Shown here: positions 8,820 through 18,146 of the stretch, in pieces | Numbering within the stretch: position 1 is the first letter of the stretch | How the letters are laid out: each line of letters opens with the position of its first letter | Assembly (NCBI GenBank): GCA_026004775.1 | Contig: BPJU01000009.1 | Span: forward strand, 124,001 to 188,000 | Origin: Pirellulaceae bacterium | GTDB taxonomy: Bacteria; Planctomycetota; Planctomycetia; Pirellulales; Pirellulaceae | DNA: 64,000 nucleotides | Direction: 5' to 3' | Program-made: the position numbers and the translations under genes | Notes under the pieces: model-generated | Seen by the model: only the letters and a program-made list of their open reading frames with translations | The model's database searches: none | What the model was told of the DNA's origin: nothing

Positions 8820-9164
8820 ATGCCCAGACGACGAGCCATTGGGATTGTCACCAGTGACAAGATGGCCAAGACGCGGCGGGTCGAGGTGCCTCGGACCACG
8901 CGTCACCCGCTGTACGGCAAGGTGCTGCATCGCCGCACGATCTGCTACGTACATGACGAGAACAACGAGTCACGGTTGGGTGACCGAGTGGAGATCGAGG
9001 AGTCGCGACCGCTGTCGCGGTTGAAACGCTGGAGGCTGGTACGGATCGTGGAGCGCAGCCGCGAGATCGATCTGGCGGCTTTGAAAGCAGCTCGAAGTGT
9101 CGAAGCCTTGGAGCAAGGCGAATCGTCCGGCCCCGGCGAGGCGACTTCAGCCCAACAGGAGTAA
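8820..9164 (+). CDS. rpsQ: 30S ribosomal protein S17 with C-terminal extension
   Basis: The first 80 residues match S17: GIVTSDKMAKTRRVEV, HPLYGKVLHRRT and the ESRPLSRLKRWRLVRIVE block. S17 is a primary 16S rRNA binder. The protein is 114 residues long, about 30 more than E. coli S17. The extra acidic, serine- and glutamate-rich tail resembles no domain I know. Only six bases separate it from rplN. Confidence 0.93.
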   Translation: MPRRRAIGIVTSDKMAKTRRVEVPRTTRHPLYGKVLHRRTICYVHDENNESRLGDRVEIEESRPLSRLKRWRLVRIVERSREIDLAALKAARSVEALEQGESSGPGEATSAQQE

Positions 9165-9170
9165 CCGGCC

Positions 9171-9539
9171 ATGATCCAGCAACAAACGCGACTGAATGTC
9201 GCCGACAATACCGGCGCCAAAGAGGTGATGTGCATCAAGGTGCTGGGCGGCTCTCGCCGTCGGTACGCCAGCCTGGGTGACGTCATTGTCTGTAGTGTCA
9301 AAAGCGTCATCCCCGGCTCGGACATCAAGAAAAAAGCGGTCGTGCGTGCCGTAGTGGTGCGCACCCGCCAGCCCGTACGCCGCTCGGACGGAAGCTATGT
9401 GCGGTTTGACAGCAATGCGGTGGTGATTATCGACAACGAGAACAACCCCAAGGGGACGCGCATTTTCGGCGCGGTGGCCAGGGAATTGCGCGAAAAGAAT
9501 TTCATGAAAATCGTCAGCCTGGCGGCCGAGGTGGTGTGA
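9171..9539 (+). CDS. rplN: 50S ribosomal protein L14
   Basis: This 122-residue protein is a standard L14: [27 protein letters not shown] at the start, and [19 protein letters not shown] near the end. L14 forms intersubunit bridges and is the RsfS docking site. Only 72 bp follow before rplE, so the gene usually found there, rplX, is missing. Confidence 0.96.
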   Translation: MIQQQTRLNVADNTGAKEVMCIKVLGGSRRRYASLGDVIVCSVKSVIPGSDIKKKAVVRAVVVRTRQPVRRSDGSYVRFDSNAVVIIDNENNPKGTRIFGAVARELREKNFMKIVSLAAEVV

Positions 9540-9611
9540 GGTAAGCCGGTGCCCATCCAGCCGCCCGCAGGGCGGCCGGTCGAAAGGCGCAATAGAGAAA
9601 GTCCAACGGTT

Positions 9612-10178
9612 ATGATTCCACGGTTTCTCGAACGGTACCAAAAACAGGTGCTGCCCGCCTTGGCGGAGAAGCTGGGGCGAAGTAACCCGCTTTCGCTGCC
9701 GCGTCTGGAAAAGATCGTGGTGAACATGGGTGTCGGCAGCGCGATCCAGGACAAGAAAGATCTGGAATTGGCGATGGATGCCCTGGCTCAGATCACCGGA
9801 CAAAAGCCGGTCATCACCAAGGCGCGCAAGTCGATCTCCAGTTTCCGCTTGCGTAAAGGGATGGCGATCGGCTGCAAGGTGACCTTGCGCGGGAAGCGCA
9901 TGTACGAATTCCTGGAGAGGTTGATCGTGTTGGCGCTGCCGCGCGTGCGGGACTTTCGCGGCTTGAGTGATCAGGCGTTTGACGGCCACGGCAATTACAG
10001 CCTGGGCCTGAGCGAGCAGTTGGTGTTTCCGGAGTTGAATCCGGACAAGTACCCGAAGGTGCAGGGGATGAATATTACCATCGTCACCACGACGGACAGT
10101 GACGATGAGGCGCGTGAGTTGTTGCGGTTGATGGGAATGCCGTTTCGCCGGCAAGCGGGCTCGGCGGATGCGGCCTGA
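9612..10178 (+). CDS. rplE: 50S ribosomal protein L5
   Basis: This 188-residue protein matches L5: [16 protein letters not shown] in the first third, [20 protein letters not shown] in the middle, and [19 protein letters not shown] near the end. L5 binds 5S rRNA and P-site tRNA. The ATG at 9612 begins the homology. An upstream in-frame ATG at 9549 would add 21 unrelated residues. Confidence 0.95.
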   Translation: MIPRFLERYQKQVLPALAEKLGRSNPLSLPRLEKIVVNMGVGSAIQDKKDLELAMDALAQITGQKPVITKARKSISSFRLRKGMAIGCKVTLRGKRMYEFLERLIVLALPRVRDFRGLSDQAFDGHGNYSLGLSEQLVFPELNPDKYPKVQGMNITIVTTTDSDDEARELLRLMGMPFRRQAGSADAA

Positions 10179-10237
10179 CAACGAGCATGGCGGGCCGTTG
10201 TCCGGGGGAAAAGGTTTTTTGGGAGTGAGGAACGAGC

Positions 10238-10423
10238 GTGGCCAGTAAATCGAAGATCGCCAAATCCCGGCGTCCTCCGAAGTTCTCGACGCGATTGCGC
10301 CGCCGCTGTGGTATCTGCGGCCGGCCGCGGGCTGTGTATCGCAAGTTCGGCATCTGCCGTATCTGTTTTCGGAAATTGGCTGACCAGGGCTTGATCCCGG
10401 GCGTCCGCAAGGCCAGTTGGTAA
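10238..10423 (+). CDS. rpsN: 30S ribosomal protein S14, zinc-binding type
   Basis: This 61-residue protein is the short form of S14. Its zinc ribbon is intact: [20 protein letters not shown] gives the CxxC-15-CxxC pattern. The end IPGVRKASW is typical. The start is GTG at 10238, preceded by GAGTGAGG. In zinc-poor conditions some bacteria swap this form for a zinc-free paralogue; none is in this window. Confidence 0.95.
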   Translation: MASKSKIAKSRRPPKFSTRLRRRCGICGRPRAVYRKFGICRICFRKLADQGLIPGVRKASW

Positions 10424-10441
10424 GAGGGGACCGGTGCACTT

Positions 10442-10840
10442 ATGTTGTCTGACCCAGTCGCCGACATGTTGACCCGTATCCGCAACGCTGTACGAGTCGC
10501 GCAGCCGCACGTCGACATGCCTACCTCGAAGATCAAACGAGGCGTGGCCGAAGTGCTGAAGCGGGAGGGGTTCATTTGGGATTGGCAGGAGGTGACCGAC
10601 GAGTCGTCCCCGGTACCGCAACTGCGAATCGTTTTGAAGTATGTCAATGGCGAACGTTTGATCCAGTCGATCCGCCGTGTCAGCAAGCCTGGGCGGCGCG
10701 TCTACATGAAAGCCTCCGAGCTCCGTCCGGTTCTGAACGGGCTGGGAATCCGCATTCTCAGCACCAGTCGGGGCATTATGTCGGACCGCGAAGCCCGCCG
10801 CCGCAAGTTGGGCGGAGAGGTGCTGGCCGAGGTGTATTGA
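10442..10840 (+). CDS. rpsH: 30S ribosomal protein S8
   Basis: This 132-residue protein has the S8 start [13 protein letters not shown] and the C-terminal signature [29 protein letters not shown]8 is a primary 16S rRNA binder and, in E. coli, the repressor of the spc operon. It follows rpsN by 18 nt. Confidence 0.96.
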   Translation: MLSDPVADMLTRIRNAVRVAQPHVDMPTSKIKRGVAEVLKREGFIWDWQEVTDESSPVPQLRIVLKYVNGERLIQSIRRVSKPGRRVYMKASELRPVLNGLGIRILSTSRGIMSDREARRRKLGGEVLAEVY

Positions 10841-10898
10841 TCGGCGGCCGTGTCGGCTGGCACGCACAGCATACGCAGAAGTTCAAGGAGCCGTCGCC

Positions 10899-11447
10899 AT
10901 GTCGCGAATCGGCAAGAAACCCGTAGTAATACCGGCCGGAGTCGAGGTGACTGTGCACGACCGCACCGTGCAGGTCAAAGGCCCCAAAGGGACCTTGCGC
11001 TACACGCATCGGCCGGAAGTAAAAGTGGAACTGCTCGACGGCCAGAGCAACAAACAGTTGCTCGTGTCGCGCACCGTAGAAAACCGTATGGCCCGCGCCT
11101 TGCACGGGCTGACACGTGCCTTGCTCCAGAACATGGTGACCGGCGTGGTGCAGGGTTACGAGAAGCGGTTGGAGATCGTGGGGGTCGGTTACCTGGCGGC
11201 TGTCCAAGGCCGCACGCTGGAATTGCGGGTTGGCTTTGCGCATGAAGTGAAGGTGCCTATCCCCGAAGGTCTGGAAGTGACCTGCCCCGACCAGACCCAC
11301 ATCGTCATCCGTGGCTGCGACAAACAACTGGTCGGGCAATTTGCCGCCGCGGTGCGGGCGGTACGCAAGCCGGAGCCGTACAAAGGCAAGGGGATCCGTT
11401 ACCAGGGCGAGCACGTCAAGCTCAAGCCGGGCAAGACGACTACGTAG
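10899..11447 (+). CDS. rplF: 50S ribosomal protein L6
   Basis: This 182-residue protein starts MSRIGKKPV-IPAGVEV and ends with the L6 signature PEPYKGKGIRYQGE. L6 lies near the GTPase-associated centre. The two-repeat L6 fold is supported by conserved blocks in both halves (VKGPKG in the first, GCDKQLVGQFAAAVRAVR in the second). Confidence 0.96.
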   Translation: MSRIGKKPVVIPAGVEVTVHDRTVQVKGPKGTLRYTHRPEVKVELLDGQSNKQLLVSRTVENRMARALHGLTRALLQNMVTGVVQGYEKRLEIVGVGYLAAVQGRTLELRVGFAHEVKVPIPEGLEVTCPDQTHIVIRGCDKQLVGQFAAAVRAVRKPEPYKGKGIRYQGEHVKLKPGKTTT

Positions 11448-11480
11448 CCCGGGCGGGTTGTTGGTGGGAGGAATCTGAAG

Positions 11481-11861
11481 GTGACGTTTATCAAGTCGGA
11501 GCTCAAAAAAATCAATGCCCGTCGCCGGCGGCGCCGCTTGTCGGTGCGCAACCGCCTGCGCAACAACTTGGACCGGCCGCGGTTGTCGGTTTTCCGTAGC
11601 AACCGGCACATCAGCGCCCAGGTGATCGATGATCGGGCCGGCCGGACGCTCGCTTCGGCCAGCACCCTGGATCGCAGCTTGCGAGACCAGATTGCCAAAC
11701 CGTACAACAAGGAAGCCGCGGCGATTATCGGCCGGGTGATTGCGGAGCGGGCTCTGGCGGCCGGCGTGCGGGAGGTGCGTTTCGATCGCGGTCATTACAA
11801 GTATCATGGGCGTGTGGCTGCCTTGGCCGAGGCGGCTCGGCAGGCCGGACTTGTGTTCTAG
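11481..11861 (+). CDS. rplR: 50S ribosomal protein L18
   Basis: This 126-residue protein has the basic N-terminus of L18 ([17 protein letters not shown]), [19 protein letters not shown], and the end [25 protein letters not shown]18 binds 5S rRNA with L5. The start is GTG at 11481, chosen because GGGAGGAA lies about eight bases upstream. No ATG fits the homology. Confidence 0.95.
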   Translation: MTFIKSELKKINARRRRRRLSVRNRLRNNLDRPRLSVFRSNRHISAQVIDDRAGRTLASASTLDRSLRDQIAKPYNKEAAAIIGRVIAERALAAGVREVRFDRGHYKYHGRVAALAEAARQAGLVF

Positions 11862-11872
11862 GAGATCTGCCC

Positions 11873-12358
11873 GTGGCAACTGATAGCTCGACTTCCAAAT
11901 TGATCGACCACGTGGTAACGATTAAGCGCTGCGCGGCGGTGGTCAAAGGCGGACGGCGGTTCAGCTTCGCTGCCTTGGTGGTCGTCGGAGACGGCGCAGG
12001 ACGCGTGGGGATCGGTTACGGAAAGGCCAACGAGGTGCCTCCGGCCGTGGAAAAAGCCACCAACCAGGCCGCGCGAAGCATGGTCGAAATCCCCCTGGTC
12101 AACGGTACCATCCCGCATCAGGTGGTCGGCCGCTTCGGAGCAGCTCACGTGGTGCTGCTGCCCGCCGGCCCTGGAACCGGCGTGAAAGCCGGCGCGGCGG
12201 TGCGCGCCGTATGCGATGCCGCCGGTATCAAGAACATCCTCACGAAAAGTTTCCGCAGCAATAATCCGGTCCTGCTTGTCAAAGCAACACTGCGTGCCTT
12301 GCAACAACTACGTGCCCCCGAAAAGGTGGAGCGACTGCGAGGAGTGAAGTTGTCATGA
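11873..12358 (+). CDS. rpsE: 30S ribosomal protein S5
   Basis: This 161-residue protein shows the S5 double-stranded RNA-binding fold: VKGGRRFSF-ALVVVGDG-GRVG-GYGKA in the first half and GTGVKAG-AVRAVCDAAGIKNILTKSF in the second. S5 helps form the mRNA entry site. The start is GTG at 11873 after AGGAGATC. Its TGA overlaps the ATG of rplO (ATGA), which leaves no room for rpmD (L30). Confidence 0.95.
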   Translation: MATDSSTSKLIDHVVTIKRCAAVVKGGRRFSFAALVVVGDGAGRVGIGYGKANEVPPAVEKATNQAARSMVEIPLVNGTIPHQVVGRFGAAHVVLLPAGPGTGVKAGAAVRAVCDAAGIKNILTKSFRSNNPVLLVKATLRALQQLRAPEKVERLRGVKLS

Positions 12359-12840
12359 ATGTCCACGACGTGCACCGCGGGATTCATCCCCACCGGCGTC
12401 CCAAGCGCGTGGGTCGAGGGCCCGGTTCAGGACATGGAAAAACGGCCGGCCGCGGGCATAAAGGTCAAAAGTCCCATAACGGCTGGCGGATGCATCCGAC
12501 CTTCCAGGGTGGTGCGATGCCTCTTGTGCGACGCGTCCCCAAACGCGGCTTCCATAATCGCTTCGCTCCGGTCATCGCCGAGGTGAACGTCAGCCAGCTC
12601 GAACAATATTTCCAGGATGGAGATCATGTGACGGTCGAACGGCTGAGGGAAGTCGGCCTTGTCGACGGGCAATTCGACCAGGTAAAGATTCTCGGAGACG
12701 GTACGCTCACCAAGAGACTGACCGTTGCCGCCCACCGATTCAGCGCCTCAGCCAAACAAAAAATCGAACAGGCAGGCGGTCAGACCCAATTGCTGGCAGG
12801 CCCGAAATCGCCCGATCAAAAACCCCAAACTTCCACGTAG
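12355..12840 (+). CDS. rplO: 50S ribosomal protein L15
   Basis: This 161-residue protein has the glycine-rich N-terminus of L15 (KRVGRGPGSGHGKTAGRGHKGQKS) and GGAMPLVRRVPKRGF. The C-terminal half, with a DG-L motif before the last helix, fits the L15 fold but is less conserved. It is translationally coupled to rpsE by a 4-nt overlap. Confidence 0.94.
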   Translation: MNVHDVHRGIHPHRRPKRVGRGPGSGHGKTAGRGHKGQKSHNGWRMHPTFQGGAMPLVRRVPKRGFHNRFAPVIAEVNVSQLEQYFQDGDHVTVERLREVGLVDGQFDQVKILGDGTLTKRLTVAAHRFSASAKQKIEQAGGQTQLLAGPKSPDQKPQTST

Positions 12841-13034
12841 GTTCCCGAAGCGCCATCGATCTAGGCCGGTAGAATCGGATGGCCGATTTCCAAGCCTGAC
12901 GTCAAAGACCGTTGGCTGGCGTCCTCCGTTTGTTGCCGGCCGGTACAACTGCCGTTGGCGTGCGGAGTGGAGCTGGGCATAATGGAAGGGCGCCGGGAGA
13001 GGCTGGGCGCGGGGCTTGGCACAGGATAACACTT

Positions 13035-14390
13035 ATGTGGGAAAAAATCCGTATCGTTTTTACGATCCCCGAGCTGCGCACCAAGATTCTGTTGACTCTG
13101 GCACTGCTGGCCGTCTACCGCATCGGGTACTGGGTACCCCTGCCTGTGGTCGACCAGGAAGCGCTCAGTGTGCAGACCGGGGGTGGCGGTTTCGGCGATC
13201 TGATCGCCAAAGTGTCGATTTTCAGTGCGAGTGACCTGAGCCAGGCAACCGTCTTCGGGCTCGGCATTATGCCCTACATCTCCGCGTCCATTATTTTTCA
13301 GCTCTTGGGCACGGCGTGGAAACCGATTGAAGAACTCCGCAAGGAAGGCGAGGCCGGGCGCAAGAAGATCAATGAATATACTCGGTATTTGACGGTCGGG
13401 TTGTGTCTGATCCAAAGCTATTTTTATGTCCGCTGGTGGTTGATGGGTTCCATCTCCGTTATTGATCCGGCCTACATCAGTGACCGTACCGGGACGTTGC
13501 ACTTCGGCTGGCAGATCACCACCGTCTTGATCATGACTTGTGGTACGATGTTTCTGATGTGGTTGGGCGAGCAGATTGACGAATTCGGTATCGGAAACGG
13601 TATCAGTCTGCTGATCATGGCCGGCATTTTGGCGCGGATGCCGGGTGCCGTGTGGAAGCAGTTGACCAACATCGAGTACCGCTTGGTGGGAATCGGGCAG
13701 GGTGAGCAGGGCATCGAGACGCTGATCCTGTTGGTGGTGTTGTTCGTGGGTGTCGTGGTAGGTGTGGTGTACATTACCTTGGCCCAGAGGCGGATTCCCA
13801 CACAAAGCGCCAAGCACGTGCGGGGGCGCCGCGTGTATGGCGGCACTCGCCAATTCTTGCCGCTGCGCATCAACCAGGCAGGCGTCATGCCGATCATCTT
13901 CGCCAGCAGTCTGCTGATGATTCCTCATATGATTTTCAACGGCATGGCCAACCTGCCCGGCCGATGGGGAGCGTTCTTTGCCAATGTGTCGGCGATGTTC
14001 AACGGTGTGTCGTTCATGTACAACGTGATGTACATCGCTTTGATCTACTTCTTCTGCTATTTCTGGACGGCCATCACGTTCAACCCGAAAGAGATTTCCG
14101 ACAATTTGAAAGACTTGGGTACTTTCATTCCTGGTTACCGGCCGGGCAAGGCGACTGCCGATTACCTGGAAAAGGTGATGGTGCGAATTACCTACGTGGG
14201 GGCGGGGTTCTTGGCCGTGGTGGCGATCGTGCCCACCATTGTTTCCCATTTCCTGGGAGTGGATATGGCGATCGCCAGTTTCTACGGTGGGACCGGGTTG
14301 CTGATTGCCGTCAGTGTGGCCTTTGATTTAGTCCAGAAGATAGATAGTCATCTGGTGATGAGGAATTATCGCGGGTTACTGGAGAGTTAG
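13035..14390 (+). CDS. secY: Protein translocase channel subunit SecY
   Basis: This 451-residue polytopic protein fits SecY, with about ten membrane segments. Motifs include YRIGYWVPLP in segment 1, FGLGIMPYISASIIFQLLG as the plug and segment 2 region, GIGNGISLLI, and RINQAGVMPIIFA. SecY forms the Sec channel in the inner membrane. The ATG at 13035 starts the MWEKIR-VF homology and has AGGATAAC upstream. The 194 bp between rplO and secY hold no gene. Confidence 0.96.
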   Translation: MWEKIRIVFTIPELRTKILLTLALLAVYRIGYWVPLPVVDQEALSVQTGGGGFGDLIAKVSIFSASDLSQATVFGLGIMPYISASIIFQLLGTAWKPIEELRKEGEAGRKKINEYTRYLTVGLCLIQSYFYVRWWLMGSISVIDPAYISDRTGTLHFGWQITTVLIMTCGTMFLMWLGEQIDEFGIGNGISLLIMAGILARMPGAVWKQLTNIEYRLVGIGQGEQGIETLILLVVLFVGVVVGVVYITLAQRRIPTQSAKHVRGRRVYGGTRQFLPLRINQAGVMPIIFASSLLMIPHMIFNGMANLPGRWGAFFANVSAMFNGVSFMYNVMYIALIYFFCYFWTAITFNPKEISDNLKDLGTFIPGYRPGKATADYLEKVMVRITYVGAGFLAVVAIVPTIVSHFLGVDMAIASFYGGTGLLIAVSVAFDLVQKIDSHLVMRNYRGLLES

Positions 14391-14537
14391 AGTCGTTCCG
14401 GAAACGCCGAGGGCAGGACGCAGGCCGGCTTGGGGCGACCGTGGGAAGCGATTTCCGACAGCGGTATGCCGTTCTCGGATCGAGCCACTGACAATCGAGG
14501 CACGTAAGCAAAGTCGCTGTGGGGGCAAGCTGGACCA

Positions 14538-15140
14538 ATGGTCATCGTTTTTCTTGGGCCGCCGGGAGTCGGAAAGGGCACTCAGTGCCGATTGCTTGCC
14601 GCCTCTTCCGGCCTGCCGCATGTTTCGACCGGCGAACTTTTTCGCAAGGCGGTAGCCCAAGCCTCGGATATAAGCCAACACGTGGCAGCTCGTCTCTCAG
14701 CCGGCCAACTGGTCGATGACCGATTGGTGTTCGACGTTGTCGAATGGCGTCTCGGGCAAAGCGATTGTCGCAAGGGATGCATCCTGGACGGATTCCCTCG
14801 CAATTTGTCCCAGGCAGAATGGCTGGACCAGTGGCTCGCCCAGCGCGGTCGGAACGTGGATTTGGTAATTGCGTTGAATGCCGCGGAGTCGGAATTGGTC
14901 GACCGGTTGTTGCGCCGCGCTTCCCAGGAACATCGTTCCGACGACACGTTGGAAACTGTTCGCACCCGCCTGGCTCTTTATCGTTCCCATACAGAACCGC
15001 TGGTTGACTATTACCGCCGCCGAGGGGTGCTGGTGGAGGTTGACGGTCTAGGCACGCCTGAGGAGGTGGCCAGGAGGATCCGCCAAGCCATGGACCAGCG
15101 TATCGGGGGAACCGGCCCTGGCGACAACCGTGAGGGATGA
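14538..15140 (+). CDS. adk: Adenylate kinase
   Basis: This 200-residue protein has the P-loop GPPGVGKGTQ, the STGELFR AMP-binding segment, the DGFPRNLSQAEWLD motif and the arginine-rich HRSDDTLETVRTRL lid-core region. It interconverts ATP and AMP with two ADP. It is of the short type without a zinc lid. Its place between secY and map is the same as in many bacteria. Confidence 0.95.
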   Translation: MVIVFLGPPGVGKGTQCRLLAASSGLPHVSTGELFRKAVAQASDISQHVAARLSAGQLVDDRLVFDVVEWRLGQSDCRKGCILDGFPRNLSQAEWLDQWLAQRGRNVDLVIALNAAESELVDRLLRRASQEHRSDDTLETVRTRLALYRSHTEPLVDYYRRRGVLVEVDGLGTPEEVARRIRQAMDQRIGGTGPGDNREG

Positions 15141-15143
15141 GCT

Positions 15144-15986
15144 GTGCACGGTGTGGAGTTGAAGTCGGCCAGGGAACTGGAGCGGATGCGGAGGGCGGGG
15201 CTTATTGTGTGGGTAGCCCACCGTGTGGTCTGCCACGCGATCCGGCCGGGTTGCACGACCGCACAGTTGAATCAACTGGTGGAACGTGTCCTGGAGGCGT
15301 TCGGCGCCGAACCGCTTTTTCTGGGAGTTCCGGGCCCGGCGGGTCCTTTTCCGGCCGTGAGCTGTATTTCGGTGAACGAACAACTGGTGCACGGGATTCC
15401 AGGTCCGCGAACACTGCAGGACGGGGATATCGTCTCGGTGGACATCGGATGCCGGTTCGACGGCTGGTGCGGGGATTCGGCCTGGACTTATCCGGTCGGG
15501 CAGATCGATGCCCGCTGCCAAAAGCTGCTGGAGGTGACGCGGCGCACGCTGGAACTGGCCCTGGAAGAGCTGCCGCGGCAGCAGTTCTGGCGTCCTATTG
15601 CCCGGCGGATGGCGCAGTATGTCGAGTCTCAGGGGTTTTCGGTAGTGCGTGAGTTCTCCGGGCACGGCATCGGCCGCCGCATGCACGAACCTCCTCAAGT
15701 ACCCAACTACGTCGACCGGTCGTTGCGACTGCATGATATCCGCATTGTGCCGGGGCTGGTGGTGGCGATCGAGCCGATGGTCAATGCCGGCTCGCGTGCG
15801 GTCCGCATGCTGCCGGACGGATGGACCATCGTCACCGCCGACGGCCAGCCCTGTGCCCATTTCGAGCACACGGTAGCACGCACGGACACGGGTATCTGGA
15901 TTCTGACCGGGGCTCCTCAAACACCCGACGAAGATGCTTTCGTCCGCCCGGTGCTGGAAAAGTTCGTTACCGAATCGGCGGACTAG
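15144..15986 (+). CDS. map: Methionine aminopeptidase, type I
   Basis: This 280-residue protein has all five metal ligands of the pita-bread fold: D in VSVDIGC, D in CGDSAWT, H in FSGHGIGRRMHEPPQV, E in VVAIEPM and E in AHFEHTV. It removes the initiator methionine from new proteins. GTG at 15144 is the likely start, three bases after the adk stop. The genes that often follow map (rpmJ, rpsM, rpsK) are not here; the 199 bp downstream hold nothing I recognise. Confidence 0.94.
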   Translation: MHGVELKSARELERMRRAGLIVWVAHRVVCHAIRPGCTTAQLNQLVERVLEAFGAEPLFLGVPGPAGPFPAVSCISVNEQLVHGIPGPRTLQDGDIVSVDIGCRFDGWCGDSAWTYPVGQIDARCQKLLEVTRRTLELALEELPRQQFWRPIARRMAQYVESQGFSVVREFSGHGIGRRMHEPPQVPNYVDRSLRLHDIRIVPGLVVAIEPMVNAGSRAVRMLPDGWTIVTADGQPCAHFEHTVARTDTGIWILTGAPQTPDEDAFVRPVLEKFVTESAD

Positions 15987-16185
15987 AACGCCCGGTCCGC
16001 GACAGCTTCTGTCGATCCGTTCGGGAGGAATAAGAGCTGTGATCGTGGCTCGATTCGCCGCGCCAGGCCGTCAAGAGACGATCATCATGGCGCGTTGTTT
16101 GGATAGACGCGAGGGAATTGCAAGTAGTTGCGCATTTATGAAACCGATCGCCGGTTCGACTCGTCCGCATCTCCATTCCCGTAGA

Positions 16186-18027
16186 TCAGAGATACCGAGC
16201 CAACGGGCCGCCGCGGGCCGCCAAAGCATCGACCCGCCGCATCACCTCCGGGTCGCTTTCCAGGGGCGGCGCATGGTGGGCCTTGGAACGAGCGTCGATC
16301 AACAGCGGCCCGGCACAGCCCCAATGCTTGTTGTTCCAAAACGACTCGACCCCCGTTATATCCGTGGCCGGATCACTCCGCGTGAATGTGACCCACAAGA
16401 AATTCTCCCACGACCGGCCCGCAAACATGACATCGTCGACAACGACTATCCAGCGCCACCCCCAGCATTCGCGATGCGTTTCGAGCCACGCACAAAGCCG
16501 CCGCAAGTCCGGATCGTGCTCGGCTCCCGGTGTCCGGTGAGGTGGGCCTTGGACCAGGAGTATGCCGGGAGCGAATGGGCGCGGCTGTCCGAATCCTTCA
16601 GGAAGCGGCGTTTCGACCGGCCAGGTATGGGCCAGGGCAAAACGAGGCGGGCCGGCTGCGGCGATAACCAATTTCGACCCGCGGTTCAGGCGGCCACCGC
16701 TATAGTCCAGCGTGTCGATCGTCGTGCAGGTTTGAAAATGCAAGTCGCGTTGCCAGTCTGCGCGGCTCAGTACATGCTCGAAAAACGCCGGAATCTTCCG
16801 CGTGGAAAGCTCCGGATGGTGCGTCCCGTCCGCGATGATCAGGTACTTGGCAAGCGACATCTGGCCATGGCCCAGCAGGGCGTTGGCTTGAGTGAGGATT
16901 TCTTCCGGTTCCTCGACGGGCATGTAGGGCGTGTAGCGTTCTGAGCCGATGGCCAACAGCAGCGGATGGACGCCGGCTGCGTCCACCGCATGTACTTCGC
17001 GGACTCCGGGCAGCAGAGCCGGGATCATCGGCCCGGCCAGTTCGTGGATCAACTGGCCGAAAGTCGTGTCTTCCTGCGGAGGCCGGCCAACGACGGTGAA
17101 GGGCCAAATCGCATCCGTCCGGTGCGTCACCTCCTGGACCTCCAGCACAGGAAACGGGTGGGCCAGACTGTAGTAGCCCAGGTGGTCGCCGAACGGTCCT
17201 TCGGGAAGCAGCAGGTTATCGACGATGGTGCCGCGGATGCGAAAGTCGGCTTCGGCGTAAATCGCGGGCTCTCCCGGCCGTCGTACCAGCGGGATACGGT
17301 GGCCGGCCAAGGCCCCCGCGAAACTCAACTCCGATAACCCTTCGGGCAACGGCATTACCGCCGCCAGGATCATCGCTGGTGTTCCACCCACCCAGATTTC
17401 GACCGGCAACCGCTTTCCCAAGGCAACGGCAGCCTGATGATGCACGCCGATACCTCGGTGGATTTGATAGTGCAACCCCACCTGGCGGTTGGGCTGGTAT
17501 TGGCCGCCACTGAGTTGGATGCGGTACATGCCCAAGTTGGCGTGTTGGGGGCCCGGTTTTCGCGGGTCTTCCGTGTAGACAAGCGGCAGCGTGATGAAGG
17601 CCCCGGCGTCCCTGGGCCAATTTTGAAGGTGCGGCAACTGCGAGATATTCGATGCCTGCTGGAGAACCGGGGCACGCCGCACGTAGCGAGGCATCATGCG
17701 CAGCGCCGCTCGTGCTGCTCCCCAAAAACGCATCGGCCGCCGCAGGGCTTGGGATGGATCACTCTTGAGCTCGATCAGCCGGCGCACCGATTTCCACGTG
17801 TCTCGAAAGAGAAACCGAGCACGCTCGATCGTTCCAAACAAATTGCCCAACAAGAAAAATCGACATCCTTTGGCGCGAGTAAACAGCACAGCCGGTCCCT
17901 GCCGCTGGTAGACCCGTCGCTGGATTTCCGCTACCTCCAGATACGGATCGACCGGCTCGTCGCAGCGAACCAACTGACCATGCTTCTGCAAGTCTTCCAC
18001 GCAGGCGCGCAGATTGCGGTAGCCCAT
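16186..18027 (-). CDS. UbiD-family prenylated-FMN decarboxylase
   Basis: This 613-residue protein matches the UbiD family of reversible decarboxylases that use prenylated FMN. The hallmark block PEGPFGDHLGYYS is intact, and the N-terminal part (LRACVEDLQKHGQLVR, then an AEIQRRVY segment) is typical. Substrates in the family range from ubiquinone or menaquinone precursors to aromatic acids; the length fits the planctomycete type that may act in menaquinone synthesis, but that is inference. The start at 18027 was chosen over 18036 because GAGGG then lies nine bases upstream. It is divergent from pepA with 119 bp between. Confidence 0.88.
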   Translation of the reverse strand: MGYRNLRACVEDLQKHGQLVRCDEPVDPYLEVAEIQRRVYQRQGPAVLFTRAKGCRFFLLGNLFGTIERARFLFRDTWKSVRRLIELKSDPSQALRRPMRFWGAARAALRMMPRYVRRAPVLQQASNISQLPHLQNWPRDAGAFITLPLVYTEDPRKPGPQHANLGMYRIQLSGGQYQPNRQVGLHYQIHRGIGVHHQAAVALGKRLPVEIWVGGTPAMILAAVMPLPEGLSELSFAGALAGHRIPLVRRPGEPAIYAEADFRIRGTIVDNLLLPEGPFGDHLGYYSLAHPFPVLEVQEVTHRTDAIWPFTVVGRPPQEDTTFGQLIHELAGPMIPALLPGVREVHAVDAAGVHPLLLAIGSERYTPYMPVEEPEEILTQANALLGHGQMSLAKYLIIADGTHHPELSTRKIPAFFEHVLSRADWQRDLHFQTCTTIDTLDYSGGRLNRGSKLVIAAAGPPRFALAHTWPVETPLPEGFGQPRPFAPGILLVQGPPHRTPGAEHDPDLRRLCAWLETHRECWGWRWIVVVDDVMFAGRSWENFLWVTFTRSDPATDITGVESFWNNKHWGCAGPLLIDARSKAHHAPPLESDPEVMRRVDALAARGGPLARYL

Positions 18028-18146
18028 CACATGCATCCCTCGTAGGAGATTCTGCCTCTGGCCGGTAGAATAGCCGGATTGAGACGCTGCGGCTACGGAG
18101 TAACGTTCAGGATCAAGCGATCGCGGAAGGGACGGGAGCCGGACGC

